Source of the DNA: G963422745 sp963422745
GTDB taxonomy: Bacteria > Actinomycetota > Acidimicrobiia > Acidimicrobiales > Aldehydirespiratoraceae
DNA length: 64,000 nt
Direction: 5' to 3'
Assembly (NCBI GenBank): GCA_963422745.1
Contig: OY730477.1
Location: forward strand, 2,232,001 to 2,296,000
In this document: in pieces, positions 6,953 to 14,834 of the stretch
How positions within the stretch are numbered: the first letter of the stretch is position 1
Layout: each line of letters starts with the position of its first letter
The notes under the pieces: model-generated
Told to the model about the DNA's origin: nothing
Seen by the model: the letters and a program-made list of their open reading frames with translations, nothing else
Database searches by the model: none
Position numbers and translations under genes: made by a program

Positions 6953-8506
6953 GTGTCTCATGACGTGACGCGGACCGAGACGAAGCAGCACGAGACCCAA
7001 GCACCGTCACAACGGTTCCACGACCTCGACGCGTTGCGGGGTTTCGCCATGTTGTTGGGGATCGTGTTGCACGCTTCGTTGTCGTTTCTTCCGGGGTTCT
7101 GGCCCGCGGAGGACAACACCGCCAGCTTCGACGGTCCCTACGACGAGATCCTGCATTTCATCCACGGGTTCCGTATGCCGCTGTTCTTCTTGCTGAGCGG
7201 GTTCTTCACCGCCATGTTGTGGCGTCGCCGCGGTTTGCGATCGCTGCTTTCCCAGCGCGTCAAGCGGGTGGCACTGCCGCTTGCGATCGCAATGATGACG
7301 ATTATTCCGCTCATGAACTGGGTGTCGGATCAGGCGATCGCCGCACAGATCGACGATCTGTTGATCGGCGCATACACGCAGAACACCACGGCGGTTGAGG
7401 ACCTGCTCACCAATGGAGCGCATCCTGACAAGGCACGCGGATCTCAAGGTGAAACACCGTTGCATGCGGCGGCGGTGCTTGACGACGCCGAGATCGCCGA
7501 GTTGCTGCTGGAGGCGGGCGCTGACCCGGTCGCCCTTGACATCAAAGGCGACAGTCCGCTCGCGTGGGCGTATTACTCGGGTTCAGAGGAAGTAGCGGAC
7601 CTGCTCATCGCCGCGGGACACCCCGAGATCCGCCCTGGCGGAACCGATTGGGAGGATCTGGACAACTGGGGATTCGGAGCGTCCGAATCCGACGAGGATG
7701 ACGTAGGACTCGAGTCCTGGGTGGCGAGCTTTCATCATCTTTGGTTCTTATGGTTCATTTTGTGGCTCGTGGCGGGGTTCGCTGTCATCGCTGCGATCAA
7801 CGACAGCCGTCTCACCTCCGGTACCGGTGTTCAACAATCCGAGGGCGGCTCGACCACGTCGTCCTGGCCGGGCAGATTGATGTGGGTACTCATCCCGCTG
7901 ACACTGCTTCCGCAGTTCGCGATGGGTGAACAGGGAGAGGTTCCGACGTTCGGCCCCGACACCTCGATCGGTGTCGTTCCGCTATGGCATGTGCTCGCCT
8001 ATTACGCCGTCTTCTTCGGGTTCGGCGCCCTCGCCTACGCACGAAAAACTCCTGCGGGCAAGCCTGTTATTGAGGTCGTCGGTCGGGGTTGGATGATCAT
8101 CTTGGCTGTGACCGTGCTGGTTGTGTTTCCGGTGGCTCTCGGATTCACATTCGACGGGGATTGGTACCTCGCGTCGATCTTGCAAGTCTCTTATGCGTGG
8201 GCGATGATCTTCGGGTTGTTGGGGGCATTTCGGGCGTGGTTTGCAACCGAGCGCCGCGGCGTGCGGTATCTGTCGGACTCGTCATACTGGCTGTATATCG
8301 TGCACCTCCCTCTGGTCATCTGGTTGCAGTCGTGGATCAGCGAATGGGATCTTCCCTCAGGCGTGAAGTTCGTCGGTCTCAATGTCACAGTGGGCGCCTT
8401 CTTGCTGTTGACCTATCGGTTGTTTGTGCGGTACACGCCGATCGGCACGTTGCTCAACGGCAAACGAATTCGCCCAGATAGGGCTGCCACAGCCCCGGGG
8501 ACCTGA
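6953..8506 (+). CDS. Membrane acyltransferase-3 family protein with inserted ankyrin repeats
   Basis: The N terminus (FHDLDALRGFAMLLGIVLHASL, in part) and the HGFRMPLFFLLSGFF segment are signatures of acyltransferase-3 integral membrane O-acyltransferases (OpgC/OafA-like). Several more hydrophobic helices follow, ending near YLSDSSYWLYIVHLPLVI. Unusually, about 90 residues between membrane helices form soluble ankyrin-like repeats: AVEDLLTNGAHPDKA, GETPLHAAAVLDDAEIAELL, then a third degenerate unit. An acidic DESDEDD-type linker follows. The domain may sense or recruit a partner for acyl transfer to a surface glycan. The start is uncertain: TTG 6926, GTG 6953 and GTG 6965 are all possible. 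A degraded copy of its 3' end lies at 60301-60450. Confidence 0.8.
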   Translation: MSHDVTRTETKQHETQAPSQRFHDLDALRGFAMLLGIVLHASLSFLPGFWPAEDNTASFDGPYDEILHFIHGFRMPLFFLLSGFFTAMLWRRRGLRSLLSQRVKRVALPLAIAMMTIIPLMNWVSDQAIAAQIDDLLIGAYTQNTTAVEDLLTNGAHPDKARGSQGETPLHAAAVLDDAEIAELLLEAGADPVALDIKGDSPLAWAYYSGSEEVADLLIAAGHPEIRPGGTDWEDLDNWGFGASESDEDDVGLESWVASFHHLWFLWFILWLVAGFAVIAAINDSRLTSGTGVQQSEGGSTTSSWPGRLMWVLIPLTLLPQFAMGEQGEVPTFGPDTSIGVVPLWHVLAYYAVFFGFGALAYARKTPAGKPVIEVVGRGWMIILAVTVLVVFPVALGFTFDGDWYLASILQVSYAWAMIFGLLGAFRAWFATERRGVRYLSDSSYWLYIVHLPLVIWLQSWISEWDLPSGVKFVGLNVTVGAFLLLTYRLFVRYTPIGTLLNGKRIRPDRAATAPGT

Positions 8507-8550
8507 TTCGGTAGTTGTTATCGGCAGGATTCCGTAGTTGTTATCGGCAG
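8505..8550. repeat. Two tandem 23-bp repeats upstream of phospholipase-lectin copy 1
   Basis: The unit GATTCSGTAGTTGTTATCGGC plus two bases occurs at 8505-8527 and 8528-8550, differing at one base. The first unit includes the last bases of the acyltransferase stop. Related TCGGTAGTTG or TCCGTAGTTG sequence precedes copies 2 and 3 once each. The unit is therefore part of the conserved 5' flank of the phospholipase-lectin genes. Confidence 0.85.
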
Positions 8551-8615
8551 GTTTGCCAGCGGGTGGAGTCCGGGTTATGGTGCAAGGTTCAGGGGGGACT
8601 TGACATGAAAAAGCG

Positions 8616-10010
8616 GTGGTCGGCGTGGGCGGTCGTTGTGGCCGTGTGCTTCGGGGTCGGGGCGTGGATGTACCTGCTGCGGAGTCTGCGATCGACACCG
8701 ACTCAGACTCAGCCGCGACCGAAATCACCGTCACGGAGAGTGAGTCGGTTCCAGCTTCGGACAGAATCGACGGAACATCACCCGGTCCGGTTCCTGAACC
8801 CAGTGTCACCCAGCGGCATGGCTGCCGGCACGGTGAAAGCCCGCAGCCGAATTACAACAATAGGTGTGTTCCCTGGCATTGCCAATACGGGCGCACCAGC
8901 TACGGTACATGCGAACCGAAAGACCCTCGGTTTCGCTACCACACGTTAACGTGCAGTTCTTACAGCACCGACGCCGACGCGGCGGCCTACCTTGACATGG
9001 ATCCCGACCACAAGAATGACCGGGCTGTCTGCCCGCCTCCTGGAATGTTCCTCGCAAGTCCCGGTACCGATGATTGGCCGGTATGGGGCTTCCAAGAGAA
9101 CGTAGCGGATGACTACGGCAAGATAGTAGTCGAACAATCCGGTGAATGCAGCGGACCCAAAGACGACTGGGGTATCGACTTTCCCGACACCGGCACCATA
9201 GCGATGGCTATAGGATTGGAGATAATCTTTCCGTGGGGTCTTGGGTCCATTCTGGCTTTCCTTGCCGAAAATAATGATGTGATATTGTGGGATTTCCAAA
9301 TGCCCTGTAAGGCACATGATCACTGCTTTGACCTCATCAGGGCTGGTTTGTCGGGAACCGTGACAATCAACGACTGCGACGATCGGATGCATGAACTAAT
9401 GGAAGCAGATTACAACAATCGAAAATTCTTAGAGCCCAACCTCTGTAGTCTTGTCGGATCAGCGGTTTATGATGCAGTAAAGGCCTTTTCTAAAGCCGCC
9501 CCCGATCCCGGCCTCATCAGATTGGTAAATCCCCAGACCGGCTTATGCGCCGATATTGATCGCTCTGTGCTCCCGAATGGTCAACTATCGGACGGTGTCG
9601 CCGACGGTACTAAAGTGCTGCAATGGCCGTGCCGAACATCCAACGCGAACAATCAACAGTTCCGTTTGCGTCCAGCCAGTTTCCCGGGATTCTTTGAGAT
9701 AGTGCCCGAACACTCCAGTCACCTTGACAAATGCATCACAGCCGTTGCAACCCTCTTTCTCACTACCTGTGACAGCGAACCCAGCGGTTCAGGTGAACGG
9801 ATCGGGTCATCTAGATTTCAGTCGTTCGAGGTTGTTTCTACCGGCATCGACAGATACACGATCAGCGGGAAAGAGTTCAGCGGGAAATGCTGGACAATAC
9901 CTTCTATCGACACGTCGGTCATACCTAGAAGAGGGACTGGACTGACCAATGCAATCTGTTCCGATTCTTTCGAGGGCGCATACCAAATATGGAGGATCGA
10001 TAATGTCTAA
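8616..10010 (+). CDS. Secreted phospholipase A2-like / ricin-type lectin protein, copy 1 (signal peptide out of frame)
   Basis: The mature region parallels copies 2 and 3: a Cys-rich N-terminal part, a phospholipase A2 core with PCKAHDHCFDLIRAG (the His-Asp dyad of the prokaryotic PLA2 family) and a C-terminal beta-trefoil lectin-like domain with NQQFRL, QSFEV and YQIWRI blocks. The matching signal peptide (MKKRWSAWAVVVAVCFGV, ATG 8605) is in another frame, so a net one-base loss between about 8655 and 8690 separates export signal from enzyme. Two further oddities are a roughly 25-residue hydrophobic insertion before the HD motif and a Cys-to-Tyr change (ADYNNR for ADCNNR). The GTG at 8616 is only the frame opening. 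The copy is probably inactive or not secreted. Its 3' end overlaps the lipoprotein start at 10003. Confidence 0.75.
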   Translation: MVGVGGRCGRVLRGRGVDVPAAESAIDTDSDSAATEITVTESESVPASDRIDGTSPGPVPEPSVTQRHGCRHGESPQPNYNNRCVPWHCQYGRTSYGTCEPKDPRFRYHTLTCSSYSTDADAAAYLDMDPDHKNDRAVCPPPGMFLASPGTDDWPVWGFQENVADDYGKIVVEQSGECSGPKDDWGIDFPDTGTIAMAIGLEIIFPWGLGSILAFLAENNDVILWDFQMPCKAHDHCFDLIRAGLSGTVTINDCDDRMHELMEADYNNRKFLEPNLCSLVGSAVYDAVKAFSKAAPDPGLIRLVNPQTGLCADIDRSVLPNGQLSDGVADGTKVLQWPCRTSNANNQQFRLRPASFPGFFEIVPEHSSHLDKCITAVATLFLTTCDSEPSGSGERIGSSRFQSFEVVSTGIDRYTISGKEFSGKCWTIPSIDTSVIPRRGTGLTNAICSDSFEGAYQIWRIDNV

Positions 10011-10701
10011 ATCTAAACATATCATGATTGTGGCAAGCCTGCTCATCGCGGCATTCATTGCCTCGGCCTGCGGCTCGGCATCCGAAATCGAGACCACAGC
10101 AGATGTGACAGCGACCACTACCAACAAAACCGTATCCCCAAGTACCAGTACGACCACGCTATCTACAGCCACTGCTACACCATTGACCACTACCAGAGCA
10201 TCTAATCCGAATAACACTCTTGCAGTCATCACCGACACCGCGCAGACTCCTATGTTACCGTTTGAGCTAGAAGATAAGTATGCCACCAACTTGAATGATC
10301 GCTCAACTCCCCTCGGAATGCTGTGCTGGGCCTATTGGGAGATAGCCAGAATAGTTCTTATTAATAGTGCCGAAAATTTGGTTGACTACTTCCAGATATT
10401 TGATATGATATATCCAGTCGATTTTGACCACGATTATACGATTGTCAACGCTTTGGAGGAGATAACCAAACCCGAAGTTCTAGCCATCGTTAATGATCCC
10501 AAGCTGCCCGTAGAAGTTCAACTCTTCGCCAACAAATTCTTCGCAAATGCTGAGGCTTCACTTGAACAAGTGGAAGCTGTCGGACACGATCAAATAGATT
10601 TCACTAAATTGCCATACTCCAATTTGGAGCGTAACGTGGATGCATTTGAGAAAGTAGCCCGTGCGAATCCAGACGAATGCGTACTATACACACAGCAATA
10701 A
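10003..10701 (+). CDS. Thr-rich stalked lipoprotein A (candidate immunity protein)
   Basis: This 232-residue protein begins with a lipoprotein signal ending in ASAC (C23). A Thr/Ser-rich stalk runs to about residue 80, followed by a roughly 150-residue domain shared by all paralogues here: DRSTPLGMLCWAYWE, IYPVDFDHDYT and EEITKPEVLAIVNDP. The ATG overlaps the phospholipase-lectin stop by 8 bases. Its Shine-Dalgarno sequence (GGAGG) is made from the Trp-Arg codons of the phospholipase C terminus, so the two are translationally coupled. The stalk suggests the domain is displayed outside the membrane. I do not recognise a named domain. Protection against the adjacent enzyme is inferred from context only. 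Confidence 0.8.
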   Translation: MSKSKHIMIVASLLIAAFIASACGSASEIETTADVTATTTNKTVSPSTSTTTLSTATATPLTTTRASNPNNTLAVITDTAQTPMLPFELEDKYATNLNDRSTPLGMLCWAYWEIARIVLINSAENLVDYFQIFDMIYPVDFDHDYTIVNALEEITKPEVLAIVNDPKLPVEVQLFANKFFANAEASLEQVEAVGHDQIDFTKLPYSNLERNVDAFEKVARANPDECVLYTQQ

Positions 10702-10726
10702 CACGAACTATTAATCTCCCACTCAA

Positions 10727-10945
10727 TCATTCAATATCACCTCTGTCGCCGACAGTGATCGGAATATTTTCACAAGCAAGGCTCATGACAGAGCCTGCTG
10801 GGCAGTACCACCGATAAATGGGCCCGTCACACGCGGAGGAGGAACCTACATACCCGGAAGAGGAACCGGATTACTAGGAAAATATTGCACCGATGCCAAT
10901 CCCGATCAATACCAAATATGGAGAATCGAAAATGCCAATTCATGA
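10727..10945 (+). pseudogene. Orphan 3' end of a phospholipase-lectin gene (tail 1)
   Basis: Seventy-two codons match the last third of the lectin domain of copies 2 and 3, for example FTSKAHDRACWAVP, PGRGTGLL and DQYQIWRIENANS. They read in frame to a TGA without internal stops. There is no start codon or enzyme domain. The tail ends over the ATG of the next lipoprotein exactly as in intact pairs. It looks like a displaced toxin end carried along with its partner gene. Confidence 0.85.
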
Positions 10946-11696
10946 ACACCAGATACTCCCAGCAGCTATCCTGATCATTGCATTGCTCGGTTCCGGATGC
11001 GGCTCGGACTCCGAACTAAAGACAACTGTAGAAACAACGGAACCAACAACGGAACCTGAGACCACTCCCGAAACAACAGCTATCACACTACCGTCAAGCA
11101 CGACTATATCTACTACAACAGTGACATCTCAGCCTACCGTGACTATGGAAACCTCGACTGCCACAACCACCACATCCAGTCCGACCAACACCCTCCCGGT
11201 TACTACCGTAACCGCACCAGAAACTGGGGACTTGGAACCATATGTATTTGTATTGGCTGAGTTCTTTCTTGTCAATCTCAGTGACCGGTCCACTCCGATC
11301 GGCACACTATGCTGGGCGATGTGGGAATGGAGTAGAATGCACTCAATCAACGTATTCGAGGTTATGGCTGATCAATACCCGAGACTTCAAATAGTATATC
11401 CAGCAGACTATGATCACGAATACACCCTTATTGATGCGCTGGAAGAAATATCCAAACCGGAGATAGTCAGTATAGCCGACAGCCCACAGTTCTCCAAAGA
11501 ACTTCAACTCTTCGCCAAAGCCTTCTTTGAACAAGTACGAACTGACATCAAACTAATCGACGTTCTAACATCCGATCAACTCGATTACAGCAAAACAGAC
11601 TCCGGCTCCCTTGAAAAGATGCCACACCTAGATTCCTACCATGAAGAAGCAGCAGCCAACTCAGACCAATGCATATTTTCTGAGGACTACGACTGA
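10932..11696 (+). CDS. Thr-rich stalked lipoprotein B
   Basis: The 254-residue product has a signal peptide with lipobox LGSGC (C23), a long stalk rich in Thr, Pro and Glu, and the shared C-terminal domain (DRSTPIGTLCWAMWEWSR, YPADYDHEYTLIDALEEISK, SPQFSKELQLFAKAFFEQV). The ATG at 10932 lies inside the final codons of orphan tail 1, and the sequence TATGGAGAATCG before it can serve as ribosome binding site. An upstream ATG at 10893 reads the tail out of frame and is rejected. The C-terminal domain is closer to lipoproteins in island 2 than to lipoprotein A next door. Confidence 0.82.
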   Translation: MPIHEHQILPAAILIIALLGSGCGSDSELKTTVETTEPTTEPETTPETTAITLPSSTTISTTTVTSQPTVTMETSTATTTTSSPTNTLPVTTVTAPETGDLEPYVFVLAEFFLVNLSDRSTPIGTLCWAMWEWSRMHSINVFEVMADQYPRLQIVYPADYDHEYTLIDALEEISKPEIVSIADSPQFSKELQLFAKAFFEQVRTDIKLIDVLTSDQLDYSKTDSGSLEKMPHLDSYHEEAAANSDQCIFSEDYD

Positions 11697-11754
11697 ACCC
11701 CTGCCATCGATCAATGCTCCGCAATACAATCAGAAGCACGGCCACTGATAGTAA

Positions 11755-11880
11755 GACTTGTGGGAAGATACCTACAAGTGGAAAGTCAGTTACACCGCGC
11801 AGAGGAACCCGATTGGTTGATGCGCATTGTAAGACCAATGCTCCGGACCCATACCAAATATGGAGAATAAGAAATGTCGA
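11755..11880 (+). pseudogene. Orphan 3' end of a phospholipase-lectin gene (tail 2)
   Basis: About forty codons (CGKIPTSGKSVTPRRGTRL, then PYQIWRIRNV) align with the C terminus of phospholipase-lectin copy 1 (KCWTIPSIDTSVIPRRGTGL). The frame is open and runs past the lipoprotein C start because the usual stop is lost. As in the intact pairs, the next lipoprotein ATG overlaps the RNV codons. The sequence is more diverged than tail 1. Confidence 0.75.
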
Positions 11881-12587
11881 AGACCAAGTGTATCAAGGTT
11901 CTCACGGGATTATTGATCATTGTACTCCTCAGCTCTGCCTGCGAATCAACCTCAAAGATGGAAGCGACACCAACAGTGTACGGATCAAGTACCACTACGA
12001 CGCTTGTGTCATCTCGGCCCATAACCACACCTACAGACGCGATTATCGATACCATTGCCACGATCACACTAACTCCCACTATTACACTCCTGCCCTCTAC
12101 CACGATTCAAGAAACCGGTGAGATTGAGCCTTTTGTGGTGGAAGCTTTTCTGGCTACCAATCAGAACGATCTTTCCACTCCACTCGGAACGTTGTGTTGG
12201 GCTATTTGGGAATGGATCAGAATGGAAGCAATACTCTTTACTACACGCATAGCTGAACAAATTCCGGGTGCTGAAGTGATCTATCCAGCGAACTTTGATC
12301 ACAACTATACCATCCTTGATGCTATAGAACAGATATCCAAACCAGAAATAGTCGGCATCGTAAACGACCCTAGACTATCCCAAGAACTCCAAGACTACGC
12401 CAAGGGCTTTTTTGCAGATTTCAAGTCTATGGTCGAGCAGACAAGGACAGTGGGGCATGCCAACGTAGACCACACCAAGTTTCCATACCCCGACTTCAAC
12501 GATCTACCACACGCCGACGCCTTTGACAAGGCAGCTCTAGCCCACCCGAGCGAATGCATAGACCCATCAGAGGTACAGTCAGAATAA
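11874..12587 (+). CDS. Thr-rich stalked lipoprotein C
   Basis: This is a 237-residue lipoprotein with lipobox LSSAC (C23), a shorter Thr/Ile-rich stalk and the shared domain (STPLGTLCWAIWEWIRME, IYPANFDHNYT, EQISKPEIVGIVNDPRL). It resembles lipoprotein A more than B in both the signal peptide (MSK start) and the C terminus (VDHTKFPYPDF). Translation begins within the end of orphan tail 2, and TATGGAGAATAAG provides the ribosome binding site. The partner of this variant may have been a copy 1-like phospholipase. Confidence 0.82.
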   Translation: MSKTKCIKVLTGLLIIVLLSSACESTSKMEATPTVYGSSTTTTLVSSRPITTPTDAIIDTIATITLTPTITLLPSTTIQETGEIEPFVVEAFLATNQNDLSTPLGTLCWAIWEWIRMEAILFTTRIAEQIPGAEVIYPANFDHNYTILDAIEQISKPEIVGIVNDPRLSQELQDYAKGFFADFKSMVEQTRTVGHANVDHTKFPYPDFNDLPHADAFDKAALAHPSECIDPSEVQSE

Positions 12588-12607
12588 TGAGTCTGTCGTA
12601 AACACCC

Positions 12608-12790
12608 TTCGAGTCTATGATCGAACAAACGGAAGCGGTCGGAAATGACGAGGTTGATCACACCAAATTGCCATACCCAGGCTATGATTTACCTCACACC
12701 GATGCCTTGGAGCGGGCTTTACTCACTCACCCACATGAATGCCCAATTCCAGTGGACATAGGAACAGACGTGACGGGCGAAACACGCTGA
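12608..12790 (+). pseudogene. 3' fragment of a fourth stalked lipoprotein
   Basis: An open stretch (FESMIEQTEAVGNDEVDHTK, LPYPGYDLPHTDALERALL, HPHECPIP) matches the last 50-60 residues of lipoprotein C. It begins 20 bases after that gene's stop, without a signal peptide, stalk or start codon. It is the remains of a further paralogue lost by deletion and marks the right end of island 1. Confidence 0.82.
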
Positions 12791-12800
12791 AGCCCGTAGT

Positions 12801-13051
12801 TTATACAGGCCTGACGCCGATTATCGGAGCTGCGCCAGTACCGACCGGCCCTGCTTTGATGACCTTGGAGCCGTAGGTTTCGATCAGCGACTGCACTGGC
12901 ACCTGCACGTGTTCCCAGCCGCGGAATACGTCAACGTGGTCATCGTTGAATCATCAATGTCGAACACCACGGGTGATGCCCCAGTCGACAACAACCATTG
13001 CACCATGGCCGACCCCATCGTCCCGAGACCGATGTATCCGACAGTCGTCAT
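12801..13051 (-). pseudogene. Truncated NAD(P)-binding dehydrogenase (3-hydroxyisobutyrate dehydrogenase-like) relic
   Basis: The ATG overlaps the P450 stop (ATGA), so this was the next gene of that operon. The first 30 residues form a Rossmann start typical of beta-hydroxyacid dehydrogenases (VGYIGLGTMGSAMVQWLL, then VVFDID). The frame then breaks. A second piece in another frame reads ETYGSKVIKAGPVGTGAA, which resembles the interdomain region of the same family, and ends at TAA 12801. The rest of the gene is missing. The deletion abuts island 1, so island growth may have removed it. Confidence 0.65.
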
Positions 13052-14256
13052 CGGCTGGCTTTGGGTTCGCCGGGCGTGAAGGTGACCGGCAGGCTTGTCC
13101 AACCAGTCACGTTGCTACTGTGAAAACGAACCTTTTGCTCGTGATCAACTTCGTAGTCCCCCATTCGACTGTGGATCGCCTCAAGAGCGACCTTGCCCTC
13201 AAGGCGAGCCAGGGCAGCGCCGAGGCAGAAGTGCGCCCCGTACCCGAAGCTCAAGTGGCGTTCCGGCCGCCGATGGATGTCGAACAGTTCGGCGCTCGGC
13301 CCAAACTCACGGTCGTCGTGATTCGCAGCCCCGATCAACAACAACACCGAGTCGCCTGCACGCATTTTCTTGCCGTGCATCTCCACATCACGGGTAAGTG
13401 TGCGATGCATGTACTGAGTGGAATTGTGATAGCGCAACACCTCCTCCACTGCTCCTGGGACCAGCGAGAGATCTTCGATCAGTTCGGCGCGTTGTGCGGG
13501 ATGTCGCGAGAAGATCTCGATAGCGTTGGCGACCATCTTTGTCGTTGTTTCGTGACCGGCGATCACGAACAGGACACAAAACCCCAGCAATTCGGTGTCG
13601 GAAAGTTGGCGACCTTCGACCTCCAGGCGAGCGAGATCCGTGATCAGTCCCTCGCCTGCTCCAGCGCGACGAGCGGGCATGTCTTCAGCGAAGTAGGAGA
13701 GCAGCTCGAACATCCCGCTGATCGCTTCGGTCGGTATTTCTAGTCGACCGTCCTCGCGAACGAGCACGCTGTCCGCGTAACGCCGCAAACGGGAACGGTC
13801 CTCTTCGGGAATTCCCAGCACCGCAGATATCACGTCCATCGGAAACGGTCCTGTGAGCGCTGCAACCAGATCACACGAACCGGTTTCGATGAATCCGTCA
13901 ATGTAACCATCGACGATGTCACGGGTCGTGTGCACCATCTCTGCGACACTGCGACCGGTGAACACCCGGCTGACCAACTTGCGCAGCAAGGTGTGATCCG
14001 GTGGATCCATATCGATCATCGACTCAAAGCCTGCTTTGTCCCGGTTGCGCTGCTCCAGCGACACACCGTTCGCGGAGGAGAAAGTCGCAAAGTCACGAAA
14101 CGCTGCGAGTACATCGTCGAAGCGACTCAGCGTCCAGAAACGAAGCTCGTCGTTCCAATACGCCGGGGACTCCTCGCGGAGCCACCGGTAGGTGACGTAG
14201 GGATCCTCGTGCACGGCAAAGGAGTACGGGTTGTATGTGAGATCTGATGGCGCCAT
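13048..14256 (-). CDS. Cytochrome P450
   Basis: The 402-residue protein (start MAPSDLTYNPYSF) has the I-helix oxygen-binding motif VIAGHETTTK, the ExxR pair in EEVLRY and the heme-thiolate loop FGYGAHFCLGAALARLE (Cys about 344). Class I bacterial P450s are soluble and need a separate ferredoxin and reductase, which are not adjacent. The open frame extends upstream to 14364, but that part overlaps the divergent gene and lacks P450 sequence. The neighbourhood (SDR, sulfatase, GST, split Rieske oxygenase) points to attack on a hydrophobic or sulfated substrate. The substrate is unknown. Confidence 0.9.
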   Translation of the reverse strand: MAPSDLTYNPYSFAVHEDPYVTYRWLREESPAYWNDELRFWTLSRFDDVLAAFRDFATFSSANGVSLEQRNRDKAGFESMIDMDPPDHTLLRKLVSRVFTGRSVAEMVHTTRDIVDGYIDGFIETGSCDLVAALTGPFPMDVISAVLGIPEEDRSRLRRYADSVLVREDGRLEIPTEAISGMFELLSYFAEDMPARRAGAGEGLITDLARLEVEGRQLSDTELLGFCVLFVIAGHETTTKMVANAIEIFSRHPAQRAELIEDLSLVPGAVEEVLRYHNSTQYMHRTLTRDVEMHGKKMRAGDSVLLLIGAANHDDREFGPSAELFDIHRRPERHLSFGYGAHFCLGAALARLEGKVALEAIHSRMGDYEVDHEQKVRFHSSNVTGWTSLPVTFTPGEPKASR

Positions 14257-14297
14257 CAACTCGATATTACGATCGTGACCAAGACAAAGGAGCATCC

Positions 14298-14726
14298 ATG
14301 AACAGCGACCGTCAATCCAACGACCATCCGCCCGGCGACGACGATTCGCGATCGGCTTACGCACGCGGGCTGGACAAGATCACCGAGGTGTACGCAGGAG
14401 ATGTCGCCACGATACCCGAGGGAACCATGGCGTTTTACGATGTCATGTTGAGATCGCTGTTCGCTGAGGTTTGGGACCGCGAATTGCTGACGATTCGTGA
14501 CCGGCGCCTGCTGCTGATCGGATCGATCGCCACCCACGGCCAAGCCGACACGTTCGTCGTGCAAGCACGCGCTGCTCTCAAGCGTGACGAGTTAACCCCC
14601 GACGAACTCCGGGAGTGCCTGATCATGCTTGCGCCCTACTCTGGTTACCCGAAAGTGGCTGGCCTGGTTGCACCCCTTGAAGAGGTCATTGACGATCACC
14701 TCCGAAACCCCAGCGAAGAAGCGTGA
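14298..14726 (+). CDS. Carboxymuconolactone decarboxylase-like protein
   Basis: This 142-residue protein shows the all-helical CMD/AhpD pattern (RRLLLIGSIATHGQADTF, then ELRECLIMLAPYSGYPKV). The usual CxxC or catalytic His residues of the peroxidase-active members are not evident, so enzymatic activity is doubtful. The ATG at 14298 is preceded by AAAGGAGCATCC, a good ribosome binding site. An in-frame start at 14247 would overlap the P450 start. The gene leads a plus-strand group with an SDR and a sulfatase. Its last codons lie in a 58-bp duplication. Confidence 0.72.
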   Translation: MNSDRQSNDHPPGDDDSRSAYARGLDKITEVYAGDVATIPEGTMAFYDVMLRSLFAEVWDRELLTIRDRRLLLIGSIATHGQADTFVVQARAALKRDELTPDELRECLIMLAPYSGYPKVAGLVAPLEEVIDDHLRNPSEEA

Positions 14727-14802
14727 CGGTTTTCGTGAACGTGACATTGACGATCACCTCGCAAACCCCAGCGAAGAAGCGTGACGGTTTTCGTGAACGT
14801 GA
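14687..14802. repeat. 58-bp tandem duplication between CMD and SDR genes
   Basis: Copies at 14687-14744 and 14745-14802 differ only at a CCG/CGC position. The first copy encodes the C terminus and stop of the CMD-like protein. The second is a non-coding echo of that end, placing an extra GTG (14781) upstream of the SDR gene. Confidence 0.9.
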
Positions 14803-14834
14803 CATCACTACAAGCCCGACAGCAGGCGGGAATC

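Noticed and set aside
8605..8690. Programmed ribosomal frameshift joining signal peptide and enzyme in copy 1
   Set aside because: No slippery heptamer or following structure was seen, and copies 2 and 3 read through in one frame. Simple mutation is more likely.
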